DNA of 64,000 bases, taken from NCBI GenBank assembly GCA_963774405.1, contig CAVZEV010000005.1, forward strand, positions 124,001 through 188,000, written 5' to 3'. Both the position numbers and the translations under genes were made by a program. The notes under the pieces were generated by a model. It was not told the DNA's origin. It made no database searches and worked only from the letters and a program-made list of their open reading frames with translations. Of the stretch, positions 44,229-55,673 are shown piece after piece; position 1 is the stretch's first letter; each line of letters opens with the position of its first letter. The stretch is from VRUE01 sp963774405 (GTDB lineage: Bacteria > Actinomycetota > Thermoleophilia > Solirubrobacterales > 70-9).

Positions 44229-46216
44229 CAGTGCACGCCTTTCATCAGATGAGCAAACGCCACAGCCTCGGTAGAGGGCGCCTTATCCGGCGCCTCCTCC
44301 GACTTCCCCTTGGCCGCCTGCGACTCCGGAAACAGCTTGTAAGCCTGATTGAGAAGCCGGTCGCTGAGCGACGGCGCCACCGCGTAGACCAGCTCGCCGA
44401 ACGTGCCCAGCCGCGTCGCCACCTTCTTCGGCTGCCCCACCATCGCCTTGGCGATCATCTCCGCGGCCTCCTCGGGCGAGATCGCCGGGAACATGTCGTA
44501 CATCCGCGTCGGCGCGATCATCGGCGTGCGCACCAGCGGCATGTGGATCGTCGTGATGTGGACGCCGTCGTCGACCACCTCGGAGGCGATAACGCGGCTG
44601 AAAGCGTCAAGCGCCGCCTTCGAGCCGACGTAGGCCGAGAAGCGCGGCGGGTTGGTCTGGGTGCCGATCGAGCTGATGTTGATGATGTGGCCCGACTTGT
44701 GGGAGCGCATCGAGGGCAGCAGGGCGAGGATCAGTCGCACCGCGCCGAGGTAGTTGAGCTGGATCGTGCGCTCGTAGTCGTGGAAGCGATCGTAGGAGAG
44801 CCCGACCGAGCGCCGGATCGAGCGCCCGGCGTTGTTGACCAGGATGTCGACCTGCCCGTGATAGGCGAGCACCTCCTCGGCCATCCGCTCGACGTCCTCG
44901 ATGTCGGCGAGGTCGCAGCGGTGGATGTGGGCGACACCGCCGGCGGCCTCGATCTCAGCTTTGGTCGCCTCGAGCTTCTCGACCGAGCGGGCGACCAGCA
45001 GCACCGTCGCGCCCGCGTCGGCGACCTTGACCGCGGTCGCCTTGCCGATCCCCGAGGAGGCGCCAGTGATCAGCACCACCTTGCCGCGCACGGCGGCGCT
45101 CAGGGTGCGGTCCTTGAAGAGGTCGGGGTCGAGCGTGCGCTCCCAGTAGTCCCAGACGCGGTCGGCGTAGGACTCCAGCGGCGGCACCGAGATGCCCGAC
45201 CCGGCCAGCGCCGCCTGCGTGTTGCTCGAGTCAAAGCTGGTCGGGTAGTTGACGTAGGTGAGCATCCCGGCCGGGATGCCAAGCTGATCCAGCCCGGCCT
45301 TGAAGGCCCGCTTCGCCGGCGGGAAGAAGCGCAGGCCGGTGCGCACCAGCGAGGTCGCCGGGTCGGTGACGCCCGAGTCGAGCCGCAGCGTCGCCTGCGG
45401 CGCGTCGGCGGCGCGGGCGAAGAGGTTGATCACCTCGCCGGCGCTCTTGGGCTGCGGGTCGGTGAGGCTGAAGACCTTGCCGTCGAGGTCGGGCTCATGG
45501 GCAATGTGGTCGAGCGCGTCGGCGACGAAATCGACCGGCACGATGTTGATCTCGCCGCCTTCGACGCCAAGCGCCGGCAGCCAGGTGGGCAGCACCCGGC
45601 GCGCCCGCTGCAGCAGCTTGAAGAAGTAGTAGGGCCCGTCGACCTTGTCGATCGCCCCGGTGCGCGAGTCGCCGACGACGATCCCCGGCCGATAGACCCG
45701 CCAGGGCCGTGAGCATTCCTCGCGCACGACGCGCTCGGACTCGTGCTTGGTGCGGAAGTAGGGATGGGTGTCGAGGTGTTCGGCCTCCTCGAACATGTCC
45801 TCGCGCCACTCGCCCTTGTAGAGGCCGGCGACGGCGATCGAGCTGATCAGGTGAAAGCAGCCCGCCTCGATCGCGCCGGCGAGTTCGACCGCGTGGCGGG
45901 TGCCCTCGACGTTGGCGACCTCCTGCGCCTCGGCGCCGGCGGTCATGTCGTAGATCGCGGCGAGGTGGAAGAAGTGGTCGACCTCGCCGCGCAGGGTGAG
46001 CAGGTCCTCCTCGGAGACGCCGAGGCCGGGCGCGGCTAGATCGCCGGCGATCGGCACGACCCGCGCCCCGTTGGGCCCGAAGGAGGTGCGCAGCTCCTCC
46101 AGGCGCCCGCGCGATCCGGCCCGGACCAGGGCGTAGACGGTGCCCTCGCGGCGCAGCAGCCGCTGCACCAGGTTGCGGCCGATGAAGCCGGTGGCGCCGG
46201 TGACGAAGTAGTTCAT
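44225..46216 (-). CDS. Fatty acyl-CoA reductase-like two-domain SDR protein
   Basis: The 663-residue product fuses an extended-SDR domain (MNYFVTGATGFIGRNLVQRL, NAD-binding; YKGEWREDMFEEAEHLDTHP then YFRTKHESERVV with Tyr/Lys) to a classical SDR domain (VLITGASSGIGKATAVKVAD near residue 370; SSIGTQTNPPRFSAYVGSKA near 525). This order matches actinobacterial acyl-CoA reductases of the Rv3391 (AcrA1) kind. It may make the fatty alcohol that the neighbouring agpS-like enzyme needs. No frame damage is visible. Confidence 0.85.
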   Translation of the reverse strand: MNYFVTGATGFIGRNLVQRLLRREGTVYALVRAGSRGRLEELRTSFGPNGARVVPIAGDLAAPGLGVSEEDLLTLRGEVDHFFHLAAIYDMTAGAEAQEVANVEGTRHAVELAGAIEAGCFHLISSIAVAGLYKGEWREDMFEEAEHLDTHPYFRTKHESERVVREECSRPWRVYRPGIVVGDSRTGAIDKVDGPYYFFKLLQRARRVLPTWLPALGVEGGEINIVPVDFVADALDHIAHEPDLDGKVFSLTDPQPKSAGEVINLFARAADAPQATLRLDSGVTDPATSLVRTGLRFFPPAKRAFKAGLDQLGIPAGMLTYVNYPTSFDSSNTQAALAGSGISVPPLESYADRVWDYWERTLDPDLFKDRTLSAAVRGKVVLITGASSGIGKATAVKVADAGATVLLVARSVEKLEATKAEIEAAGGVAHIHRCDLADIEDVERMAEEVLAYHGQVDILVNNAGRSIRRSVGLSYDRFHDYERTIQLNYLGAVRLILALLPSMRSHKSGHIINISSIGTQTNPPRFSAYVGSKAALDAFSRVIASEVVDDGVHITTIHMPLVRTPMIAPTRMYDMFPAISPEEAAEMIAKAMVGQPKKVATRLGTFGELVYAVAPSLSDRLLNQAYKLFPESQAAKGKSEEAPDKAPSTEAVAFAHLMKGVHW

Positions 46217-46278
46217 CGCTTGCAGCCTACCTCGACTTAGAAGCGCGTTAGCCCGTTTTCATAGACTGCGGAGAAGAA

Positions 46279-49200
46279 ATGGCGGAGACGGCGACCGTGC
46301 AGATTGCGATGCCCGAAATGGGCGAGTCGGTCACCGAGGGGATCGTGCTCGAGTGGCACGTCGCCGTTGGCGATTTCGTCAGCGAGGGCGACACGGTGGT
46401 CGAGGTTTCGACGGACAAGGTCGATGCCGAGGTGCCGGCGCCGGCGGATGGCGTCATTACGAAGCTGCTGGTGGCTGTGGACGACGAGGTTCCCGTGGGA
46501 GCTCCGTTGGCTGAGATGGAGCCCGGGGGCGAGGGTTCGAACGGATCGGCGGCGGGGCCTGTCGCTGCAGGGGGCCCACCGCCCCCTGCGGTAGCTAAAG
46601 CTTCCTCGGGGGCGGTACCCCCTACAGCGCCACCCGCCGGCGATGCCGCTGGAACAGCCGAAGGCGGGACCAACGGGAGCGACGGAGTTCGGGCGACTCC
46701 GGTTGCCCGCAGGGTTGCGGCGGCTAATGGCGTCGACCTTGGCTCGGTAGCTGGGTCAGGACCAGGCGCCAAGGTCACCAAGGACGACGTGCTTGCTGCG
46801 GGTAACGGAGCGGGACCAGTCGCAACCGGAGACGAGAAGGTGCTGCGAGGACCGGCCGCGATGCTCGCCCAAGCGATGGACGAGAGCAAGGAGGTTCCGA
46901 CCGCCACCTCGTTCCGCACGATCGCGGTGGACACGTTGGATGCGAAGCGGAAGGCTCTCAACGCGCAGCTGAAGGAGCGGGGGATGAAGGTGTCCTTCAC
47001 TCATCTGGTCGCTTGGGCGATCGTGCTGGCGGCCAAGGAGCATCCGGTGATGACTCGGGTGTTCGGGCGGAAAGACGGGAAACCGGTGGCGGTTGAGAAC
47101 GGGCCGGTCAACCTGGGGATCGCGGTTGATGTTGAGCGCAAGGACGGGTCGCACAGCCTGATGGTGCCCGCGATCAAGGGCTCCCAGGACCTCGACTTCT
47201 CCGGCTTCCACAGCTACTACGAGGAGCTGATCACCAAGACGCGGGAGAACAAGCTCACCGCTGACGACTTCCAGGGCACCAACATCTCGCTGACCAACCC
47301 GGGCGGGATCGGCACCGTCGCCTCGGTGCCGCGGCTGCTCAGCGGGCAGAGCGCGATCATCGCCGCCGGCTCGATCGCCTACCCGCCCGAGTGGAAGCAC
47401 GCCACCCCCGAGCGGCTGCGCCAGATCGGCGTCTCCAAGGTGATGACGCTGACCTCGACCTACGACCACCGGGTGATCCAGGGCGCCGAGTCGGGCGCCT
47501 TCCTGCGCAGCATCGAGCTGCTGCTGCAGGGCGAGGAAGGCTTCTACGAGGGCGTCGCCGGCGACCTCGGCATCGAGACCGCGCCGATCACCTCGGCCCA
47601 CCCCGCCTCGGCCTCGGCGCCGCCGCTCGGCGCCCCCGCGGCCAGCTCCAGCGAGGCCGGCGTCACCGCCACCCAGCCCGACGAGGAGCTGCTGCAGGCG
47701 GTGCAGTCGGCGACCTCGCTGCTCAAGGGCTACCGCACCCACGGCCACCTCGCCGCCCGGCTCGACCCGCTCGGCCGCGAGCCCAAGGGGGACCCGGCGA
47801 TCCAGCCCGAGACGCTCAACCTGACCCCGGAGCTGATGTCGCGGGTGCCCGCCTCGATCCTGCGCATCGGCGTCCCCGGCGAGACCCTGCTCGAGGCGCT
47901 CCCACGCATGCGCGAGGCCTACTGCGGCACGATCGCCTACCAGTTCGAGCACCTCTCCTCCCACCAGCAGCGCACCTGGCTGCGCGAGATGGTCGAGACC
48001 GGCGCCCACCGCGCGCCGCTCGCCACCGAGGAGAAACAGCGGCTGCTGATGCGACTGATCGACGTCTTCCAGTTCGAGCGCTTCATCGAGAAGGCCTACC
48101 TGGGGCAGAAGATCTTCACGATCGAGGGGCTCGACGTGGTCGTACCGATGCTCGACGAGCTGGTCACGCTCGCCCGCCGCAGCGAGGCCGAGGAGGTCGT
48201 CTTCGGCATGGCCCACCGCGGTCGCCTCGCCGTCCTCGCCCATAACCTGGGCCGCTCGGTCGAGTCGATCCTGGCCGAGTTCGAGGGCTCCAAGCGGATC
48301 GACCAGGTCAAGGCGGTGGCCGGCATCCCCCACGGCGGCACCGGCGACGTCAAGTACCACTACGGCCACCAGGGGATCTACGAGACCCATGAGGGCGAGA
48401 AGATCGCCGTCCGCCTCTATCCCAACCCGAGCCACCTGGAGTTCGTCAACCCGGTGGTCGAGGGCGCCACTCGCCTGATCCAGTCCGACTTCGAGGGCCC
48501 GGCGATCGAGCACAAGCCGAAGTGCGCGGTGCCGGTACTGCTGCACGGCGACGCCGCCTTCCCCGGCCAGGGCGTGGTCGCCGAGACGCTCAACCTGCAG
48601 GCCCTGCAGGGCTACACCACCGGCGGCACGATCCACATCATCCAGAACAACCAGGTGGGCTTCACCACCGACCCCGAGGACGGACGCTCGACCCCGTACG
48701 CCGCCGACATGGCGAAGGGCTTCAACGTGCCGATCGTCCACGTCAACGCCGACGACGTCGAAGCCTGCTCGGCGGCGGTGCGGCTGGCGATGGCCTACCG
48801 CGAGCGCTGGGGCCGCGACATCGTCATCGACGTGATCGGCTACCGCCGCTACGGCCACAACGAGACCGACGAGCCCGCCTACACGCAGCCGCAGATCGCC
48901 GCCCAGATCAAGGCCCACCCGCCGGTCTCCGAGATCTACGCCAAGCAGCTGGTCGAGGAGGGCGTGCTCAGCGAGGCCGAGGTCGAGGCCGCCGCCAAGG
49001 CCCGCCACGAGGAGATGTCGGCCTCGCTCAAGGACCTGCGCCACAAGATGGAGCTGGGCGAATACGAGGACCCGACGGTGACCACGACCAGCACCGGCGA
49101 GCTCGACCGCAGCGCCAGCCCGCCGGTGCAGACCGCGGTGCCGGCCGAGAAGCTGCAGGCGCTGAACGAGGCCCTGATCGAGGTGCCGGAGAGCTTCACG

Positions 49201-50298
49201 ATCCACCGCAAGCTGCGCAAGCCGCTCAGCAAGCGGCTCGACACCCTGGCCAACGGCGGGATCGAATTCGGCCACGCCGAGGCGCTCGCCTTCGCCTCGC
49301 TGCTGACCGAGGGCGTCCACATCCGCCTCACCGGCCAGGACACCGAGCGCGGCACCTTCTCCCACCGCCACCTCGTCCTCCACGACGAGAACACCGGCCT
49401 CGAGTACTGCCCGATGCAGAACCTGAGCGAGGCCTCGGCCCCGTTCGAGCTCTACAACAGCCCGCTCTCGGAGACCGCCTGCCTCGGCTTCGAGTACGGC
49501 TACTCGGCGGCGATGCCCAACGCCCTGGTGCTCTGGGAGGCCCAGTACGGCGACTTCGCGAACGCCGGCCAGGTGATCATCGACAGCTTCATCGTCTCCG
49601 GCGAGGCCAAGTGGGGCCAGACCAGCCGCCTCACCCTGCTGCTGCCGCACGGCTACGAGGGCTCCGGCCCCGAGCACTCCAGCGCCCGCATGGAGCGCTT
49701 CCTCGCGCTCGGCGCCGAGGGCAACATCCGCATCGCCAACCCGACCACGGCCGCCCAGTACTTCCATCTGCTGCGCCGCCAGGCGCTGATCCGCAAGCCG
49801 CGCCCGCTGGTCATCTTCACCCCCAAGGGCCTGCTGCGCCTCGACCGCGCCACGGCGACGCCCGAGGAGCTGACCGGCGGCCACTTCCACGCCGTCATCG
49901 ACGACCCGAAGGCGAGGCAACGCCATGAGCGGGTCGAGCGCCTCGTGCTCTGCACCGGCAAGGTCTACTTCGACCTCGACGGCAACGAGCGGCGCGAGGC
50001 GGCGGAGAAGGTCGCGATCGCCCGGGTCGAGCTGCTCTACCCCTTCGCCGACAAAGAGTTGAGCGAGCTGATCGCCTCCTACCCGAACCTGAAGGAGATC
50101 GTCTGGGCCCAGGAGGAGCCGCGCAACATGGGCTGCTGGAAGGTGATGTCGCGCCGCCTGCCCGACATCCTGCCCGAGGGCGTGGCGCTGGGCTACGTCG
50201 GCCGGCCGACCCGGGCCAGCACGGGAGAGGGCTACTCCGGCGCCCACGCGCGCGAGCAGGAGCGCATCGTGCTCACCGCGCTCACCCCCGGCGCTTAG
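46279..50298 (+). CDS. kgd: Multifunctional 2-oxoglutarate dehydrogenase: lipoyl-E2-E1 fusion
   Basis: The 1339-residue protein has a lipoyl domain (MPEMGESVTEGIVLEWHVAV; lipoyl Lys47 in VSTDKVDAEVP), a flexible linker with a Family B repeat, a peripheral-subunit-binding motif (ATPVARRVAAANGVDLGSVA), an E2 acyltransferase domain (STYDHRVIQGAESGAF, with Q as in mycobacterial Kgd), and the full ThDP-dependent E1 (MAHRGRLAVLAHNLGRSVES; IDVIGYRRYGHNETDEPAYT). It converts 2-oxoglutarate to succinyl-CoA or succinic semialdehyde. Mycobacterial Kgd lacks the lipoyl domain; here it is present. The stop overlaps the next GTG. Confidence 0.92.
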   Translation: MAETATVQIAMPEMGESVTEGIVLEWHVAVGDFVSEGDTVVEVSTDKVDAEVPAPADGVITKLLVAVDDEVPVGAPLAEMEPGGEGSNGSAAGPVAAGGPPPPAVAKASSGAVPPTAPPAGDAAGTAEGGTNGSDGVRATPVARRVAAANGVDLGSVAGSGPGAKVTKDDVLAAGNGAGPVATGDEKVLRGPAAMLAQAMDESKEVPTATSFRTIAVDTLDAKRKALNAQLKERGMKVSFTHLVAWAIVLAAKEHPVMTRVFGRKDGKPVAVENGPVNLGIAVDVERKDGSHSLMVPAIKGSQDLDFSGFHSYYEELITKTRENKLTADDFQGTNISLTNPGGIGTVASVPRLLSGQSAIIAAGSIAYPPEWKHATPERLRQIGVSKVMTLTSTYDHRVIQGAESGAFLRSIELLLQGEEGFYEGVAGDLGIETAPITSAHPASASAPPLGAPAASSSEAGVTATQPDEELLQAVQSATSLLKGYRTHGHLAARLDPLGREPKGDPAIQPETLNLTPELMSRVPASILRIGVPGETLLEALPRMREAYCGTIAYQFEHLSSHQQRTWLREMVETGAHRAPLATEEKQRLLMRLIDVFQFERFIEKAYLGQKIFTIEGLDVVVPMLDELVTLARRSEAEEVVFGMAHRGRLAVLAHNLGRSVESILAEFEGSKRIDQVKAVAGIPHGGTGDVKYHYGHQGIYETHEGEKIAVRLYPNPSHLEFVNPVVEGATRLIQSDFEGPAIEHKPKCAVPVLLHGDAAFPGQGVVAETLNLQALQGYTTGGTIHIIQNNQVGFTTDPEDGRSTPYAADMAKGFNVPIVHVNADDVEACSAAVRLAMAYRERWGRDIVIDVIGYRRYGHNETDEPAYTQPQIAAQIKAHPPVSEIYAKQLVEEGVLSEAEVEAAAKARHEEMSASLKDLRHKMELGEYEDPTVTTTSTGELDRSASPPVQTAVPAEKLQALNEALIEVPESFTIHRKLRKPLSKRLDTLANGGIEFGHAEALAFASLLTEGVHIRLTGQDTERGTFSHRHLVLHDENTGLEYCPMQNLSEASAPFELYNSPLSETACLGFEYGYSAAMPNALVLWEAQYGDFANAGQVIIDSFIVSGEAKWGQTSRLTLLLPHGYEGSGPEHSSARMERFLALGAEGNIRIANPTTAAQYFHLLRRQALIRKPRPLVIFTPKGLLRLDRATATPEELTGGHFHAVIDDPKARQRHERVERLVLCTGKVYFDLDGNERREAAEKVAIARVELLYPFADKELSELIASYPNLKEIVWAQEEPRNMGCWKVMSRRLPDILPEGVALGYVGRPTRASTGEGYSGAHAREQERIVLTALTPGA
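46560..46640. repeat. Family B palindromic repeat, in-frame copy in kgd linker
   Basis: It matches the intergenic 9054-9133 unit, with the core CCCCCTGCGGTAGCTAAAGC followed by TTCCTCGGGGG and the flank CTACAGCGCCACCC. It encodes part of the linker after the lipoyl domain (PPPPAVAKASSGAVPPTAPP). A mobile or recombining unit placed in a tolerant linker is the simplest reading. Confidence 0.75.
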
Positions 50299-50639
50299 TG
50301 AAATCCCCGCTGCGCAAGCCGGTGCCGGGGCCGCTCTTTCAGAAGGTCAAGGTGCTGTCCTGGATCGAGCTGGGGATCTTCAGCTTGCTGATCGTCTTCT
50401 GGCTGCTGCCGGGGTTCGAAACCGAGACGATGGTCTTCGGCTGGGCGCACGGGCTGGGGTTCGTCGCCCTCTGCATCGTGATCTGGGTCGCCTGCGGCAA
50501 GCGCGAGGCGCCCTACACCCTGCTGGCTGCGACGCTCACACCGGTCGGCCCGGTCGGCAGCGTGATCGGGATCGAGCTGATCGAGCGACGTGGCTGGGGA
50601 ATTGCGGATTCCCCGCAAAGAGTCGTGGAATCGCCGTAG
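50298..50639 (+). CDS. DUF3817-family membrane protein
   Basis: The 113-residue product has three transmembrane helices (WIELGIFSLLIVFWLLPGF; VFGWAHGLGFVALCIVIWVA; YTLLAATLTPVGPVGSVIGI) and the GWAHG motif typical of DUF3817. The GTG overlaps the kgd stop by one base (TAGTG), so it is translationally linked to kgd. The function is unknown; its placement after a TCA gene may be chance. Confidence 0.82.
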   Translation: MKSPLRKPVPGPLFQKVKVLSWIELGIFSLLIVFWLLPGFETETMVFGWAHGLGFVALCIVIWVACGKREAPYTLLAATLTPVGPVGSVIGIELIERRGWGIADSPQRVVESP

Positions 50640-50993
50640 ATCCGCTCAGGAAGCCTTGACCTGAGGGCGCGGGCGAGGTATAGGTAGAGGTTGACTGTTC
50701 CTCTGAGCAGTCCCGTTTAGGGGAACGGCCGCGTCGGCATCCCTCCCTGGCTACCGACGCGCAGGTGCAGTGAGGGTCGCGCGGACCCCCCTGCCTCCCG
50801 CGGCCCTCCTGTACCGCCCTTGTTGCGGTAGGAAGGCGTCTCGCAAGTCCGGTGCACGCGTCTGGCGACATCGGACCGGCGCGATGCGGCGTCCTCAGTC
50901 GCCTGAATAGCGCTGCTATTCAGGCTCCCTGCGTCCTTGCCTCGCTTGGTCCGACGCCTCCAGCCACGCACCCCATCCTCGCGACTCGCCTTC
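50640..50993. other. 354-bp gene-free region with promoter-like and structured segments
   Basis: No ORF with credible coding is seen. On the plus strand TTGACC (50656-50661) is 17 bases from TATAGG (50679-50684), a good sigma-70-type promoter. Downstream lie several stems (GCGTCGG/CCGACGC near 50740, TACCGC/GCGGTA near 50815) and the large fold 50827-50998. It could encode an unannotated RNA or hold the terminators of two convergent units. Confidence 0.5.

Positions 50994-50998
<5 letters not shown>
50827..50998. terminator. Large fold-back at the acnA 3' end
   Basis: Outer arms GGTAGGAAGGCG (50827-50838) and CGCCTTCCTACC (50987-50998) continue with four more pairs after a mismatch. The centre is a perfect 11-bp hairpin GCCTGAATAGC-GCT-GCTATTCAGGC (50901-50925). 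The right arm covers the acnA stop codon (50994-50996). It probably ends acnA transcription. Confidence 0.7.
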
Positions 50999-53807
<2,809 letters not shown>

Positions 53808-53827
53808 CCTAGGCAACATGGGCGGGC

Positions 53828-53918
53828 GGCGGGTGGGGTGCCTCTCGCCCTGACAAATGCCGGTCTAATTAGACCGGCATTTTGAGTATCCGCCAGTTCG
53901 AGAGGCACCCCACCCGCC
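53828..53918. terminator. Nested palindrome between SDR and acnA genes
   Basis: Perfect 20-bp outer arms (53828-53847 and 53899-53918) enclose a perfect 28-bp palindrome (53855-53882) with AATT at its centre. Both neighbours are on the minus strand, so it lies behind the SDR gene (stop at 53924) and ahead of acnA (start at 53807). It may be a terminator, an acnA operator, or both. Confidence 0.75.
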
Positions 53919-53923
53919 TCTCG

Positions 53924-54724
53924 TCAGCGCTTGTCTAGCTGTCCTTCTGCGACCGCCGCGGCAGCCTTCTGCCCAGACTCGCCGCTGGCGATCTTGACTG
54001 AGATGCCGGGAGTCGAAAGCGCGAAATGGGCCAGCACGCGTTGGCGAAGGGGGGCTACGGCAATCTCGACCTTGTTCTGCTCGATCGCCTTCAGGACAGC
54101 GTCGGCGACCTGCTGCGGTGAGCCGGTGCCTAGACCAGGGATGGGTTTGGCGCCCGAGTCGGCATACATGCCCGCTTCGCGGATCGTGCCCGGGGAGACG
54201 ATCGAGACGCCGATGCCGAGCGGGTCGAGGTCGGCGCGGAGGCCGAGGGCGAAGCCGCGCAGGCCGAACTTGGTGGCGTTGTAGACGGAGGAGAGCGGGG
54301 TCGCGGACTTGCCCGAGAGCGAGGAGATGAAGACCATGTGGCCCGCTTTCTTCTCCAGCATCGCCGGCTCGAGGGCACGAGCGAGGTGCATCGGCGCCTC
54401 GAGGTTGACGCGCAGGGTGCCCTCGAGGCGCTCGCTGGTGTAGTCGGGCAAGCGCCCCGTTCCGGGCAGACCGGCGTTGGCGACAAGAATGTCGACCGGG
54501 CCGGCATCCGTGGCCAGCTTCTCCGCCGCTCCGGGCCGGGAGAGATCCGACGGAACGATGCGGTGGCCCTCGCCCGGCAGCGCCTTGACCAGTTCCTCGA
54601 GCGCCTCCTGCTTGCGCCCGCTGAGCACCAGGCTCACCCCACGCGAGGCAAGTGCCTCAGCCGTCGCCCGGCCCAAGCCGCCGGTGGCGCCGGTGAGCAG
54701 CGCCGTCTTGCCCGCAAGTTCCAT
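53924..54724 (-). CDS. Short-chain dehydrogenase/reductase
   Basis: The 266-residue classical SDR has ALLTGATGGLGRATAEALAS near residue 8 (NAD(P)-binding), DILVANAGLPGTGRLPDY near 78, the catalytic Ser in VFISSLSGKSATPLS near 135 and YNATKFGLRGFALGLRADLD near 147 (YxxxK). The substrate is unknown. The second ATG (54724) is chosen by homology. It is divergent from the riboswitch-controlled hydrolase gene. Confidence 0.87.
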   Translation of the reverse strand: MELAGKTALLTGATGGLGRATAEALASRGVSLVLSGRKQEALEELVKALPGEGHRIVPSDLSRPGAAEKLATDAGPVDILVANAGLPGTGRLPDYTSERLEGTLRVNLEAPMHLARALEPAMLEKKAGHMVFISSLSGKSATPLSSVYNATKFGLRGFALGLRADLDPLGIGVSIVSPGTIREAGMYADSGAKPIPGLGTGSPQQVADAVLKAIEQNKVEIAVAPLRQRVLAHFALSTPGISVKIASGESGQKAAAAVAEGQLDKR

Positions 54725-54885
54725 CGCAGTGCGCAAGCTACCAGCCCCCGTGTCGAATCAGTTGTTGTGCTCGCGTTTGCCGCCGCAGGCGACAGAAAGC
54801 CGCAAATTCCAGGCCTAAAGCCAGGGAAACATAAAATGTTTGTGTTTCATGAGCAGACCGCCGGTAGATCGTCTACACTGCCGCC

Positions 54886-55029
54886 GTTCCGAATAACCGA
54901 AACGCCGAGTCCCGTGCGCAAGAAGCGCCACGGGAGCGGGGGAACCACGTTTTCGGGGCTAACTCGCCTAGTTGAGGCGGGGGCGCAGGCTCCTTTCGCG
55001 CCAGCCCGACAGCTAACCCCGTAGGCCGA
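54886..55029 (+). promoter_or_regulatory. c-di-AMP riboswitch (ydaO-yuaA type)
   Basis: The leader contains the ydaO-type landmarks in order: CCGAAACGCCGAGTCCCGTG, ACGGGAGCGGGGGAACCA, a GGGGCTAACTC segment, a variable hairpin (CGCCTAGTTGAGGCG) and the hallmark 3' block CCCGACAGCTAACCCCGTAG followed by GC. A cell-wall hydrolase follows 15 bases later, the usual target in actinobacteria. It probably turns the gene off when c-di-AMP is high. Confidence 0.88.
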
Positions 55030-55043
55030 CGAAGGAGATCGGT

Positions 55044-55598
55044 TTGCGCACCAACACCCAAAAGCTCAAGCTAGGCACAGCCGTAGCCGCGGTACTTGGG
55101 GTCCTGGCTATTGCACCTGGCACGGCATCCGCCAACTGCGGCGGCGGCGGCCTCTCAGCTGCCGCAACGGACATCTGCACGCCCACCGCGAAGGCGCGGC
55201 TTCTACCCAACGGGATGCTGGTCCCGCCCAAGTCGGCACCGGGCCGGATCAAGGCCGTGATCGCCGCGGCCAACAAGATCCGCCTCAAGCCCTACATCTG
55301 GGGCGGTGGCCACGGCCGCTGGTGGGACGCCGGCTATGACTGCTCGGGCTCCGTCAGCTACGCGCTGCACGGCGGCAAGTTCCTCGACAGCCCGCTCCCC
55401 TCGGGCCCGATGGAGAAGTGGGGCCTGGAAGGCGAAGGCCGCTGGATCACCGTCTACGCCAACCCCGGTCACGCCTACGCGGTGATCGCCGGCTTCCGCT
55501 GGGACACCGCCGGGGACTCCTCCGGCACCGGCCCCCGCTGGCACGAAGAACTTCTCTCAAACGAAGGCTTCGTCGCCCGCCACCCCGCGGGCTTCTAA
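55044..55598 (+). CDS. Exported NlpC/P60-like cell-wall hydrolase
   Basis: The 184-residue product has a signal peptide (LKLGTAVAAVLGVLAIAPGT ending ASAN) and an NlpC/P60-like domain with the catalytic cysteine in GYDCSGSVSYALHGG near residue 101 and the histidine in NPGHAYAVIAGF near 140. It probably cuts peptidoglycan stem peptides. TTG 55044 is set by GAAGGAGAT upstream. The c-di-AMP riboswitch in its leader indicates control by turgor or wall status. Confidence 0.85.
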   Translation: MRTNTQKLKLGTAVAAVLGVLAIAPGTASANCGGGGLSAAATDICTPTAKARLLPNGMLVPPKSAPGRIKAVIAAANKIRLKPYIWGGGHGRWWDAGYDCSGSVSYALHGGKFLDSPLPSGPMEKWGLEGEGRWITVYANPGHAYAVIAGFRWDTAGDSSGTGPRWHEELLSNEGFVARHPAGF

Positions 55599-55625
55599 GC
55601 CTTCCCTCCAGGGGGAGAATCTCAA

Positions 55626-55673
55626 GCGCATCCGACTTATTCCCCGCAATGGCGGGGTCAAAGTCGGATGCGC
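55626..55673. repeat. Family C palindrome carrying the start of the DUF559 gene
   Basis: Arms GCGCATCCGACTT and AAGTCGGATGCGC (13 bp; 55626-55638 and 55661-55673) enclose an inner CCCCGC / GCGGGG stem with loop AATG. The ATG of the next gene (55649-55651) lies in this inner hairpin, so initiation would depend on opening it. Confidence 0.75.

Noticed and set aside
46756..50247. Very long minus-strand frame opposite kgd (1163 codons)
   Set aside because: It mirrors the codons of a clearly homologous gene in GC-rich DNA; its composition (runs of V, L, G, D, R) is typical of antisense shadows.
50640..50993. Known structured RNA (SRP RNA, tmRNA, RNase P RNA)
   Set aside because: I could not match the conserved cores of any of these on either strand.
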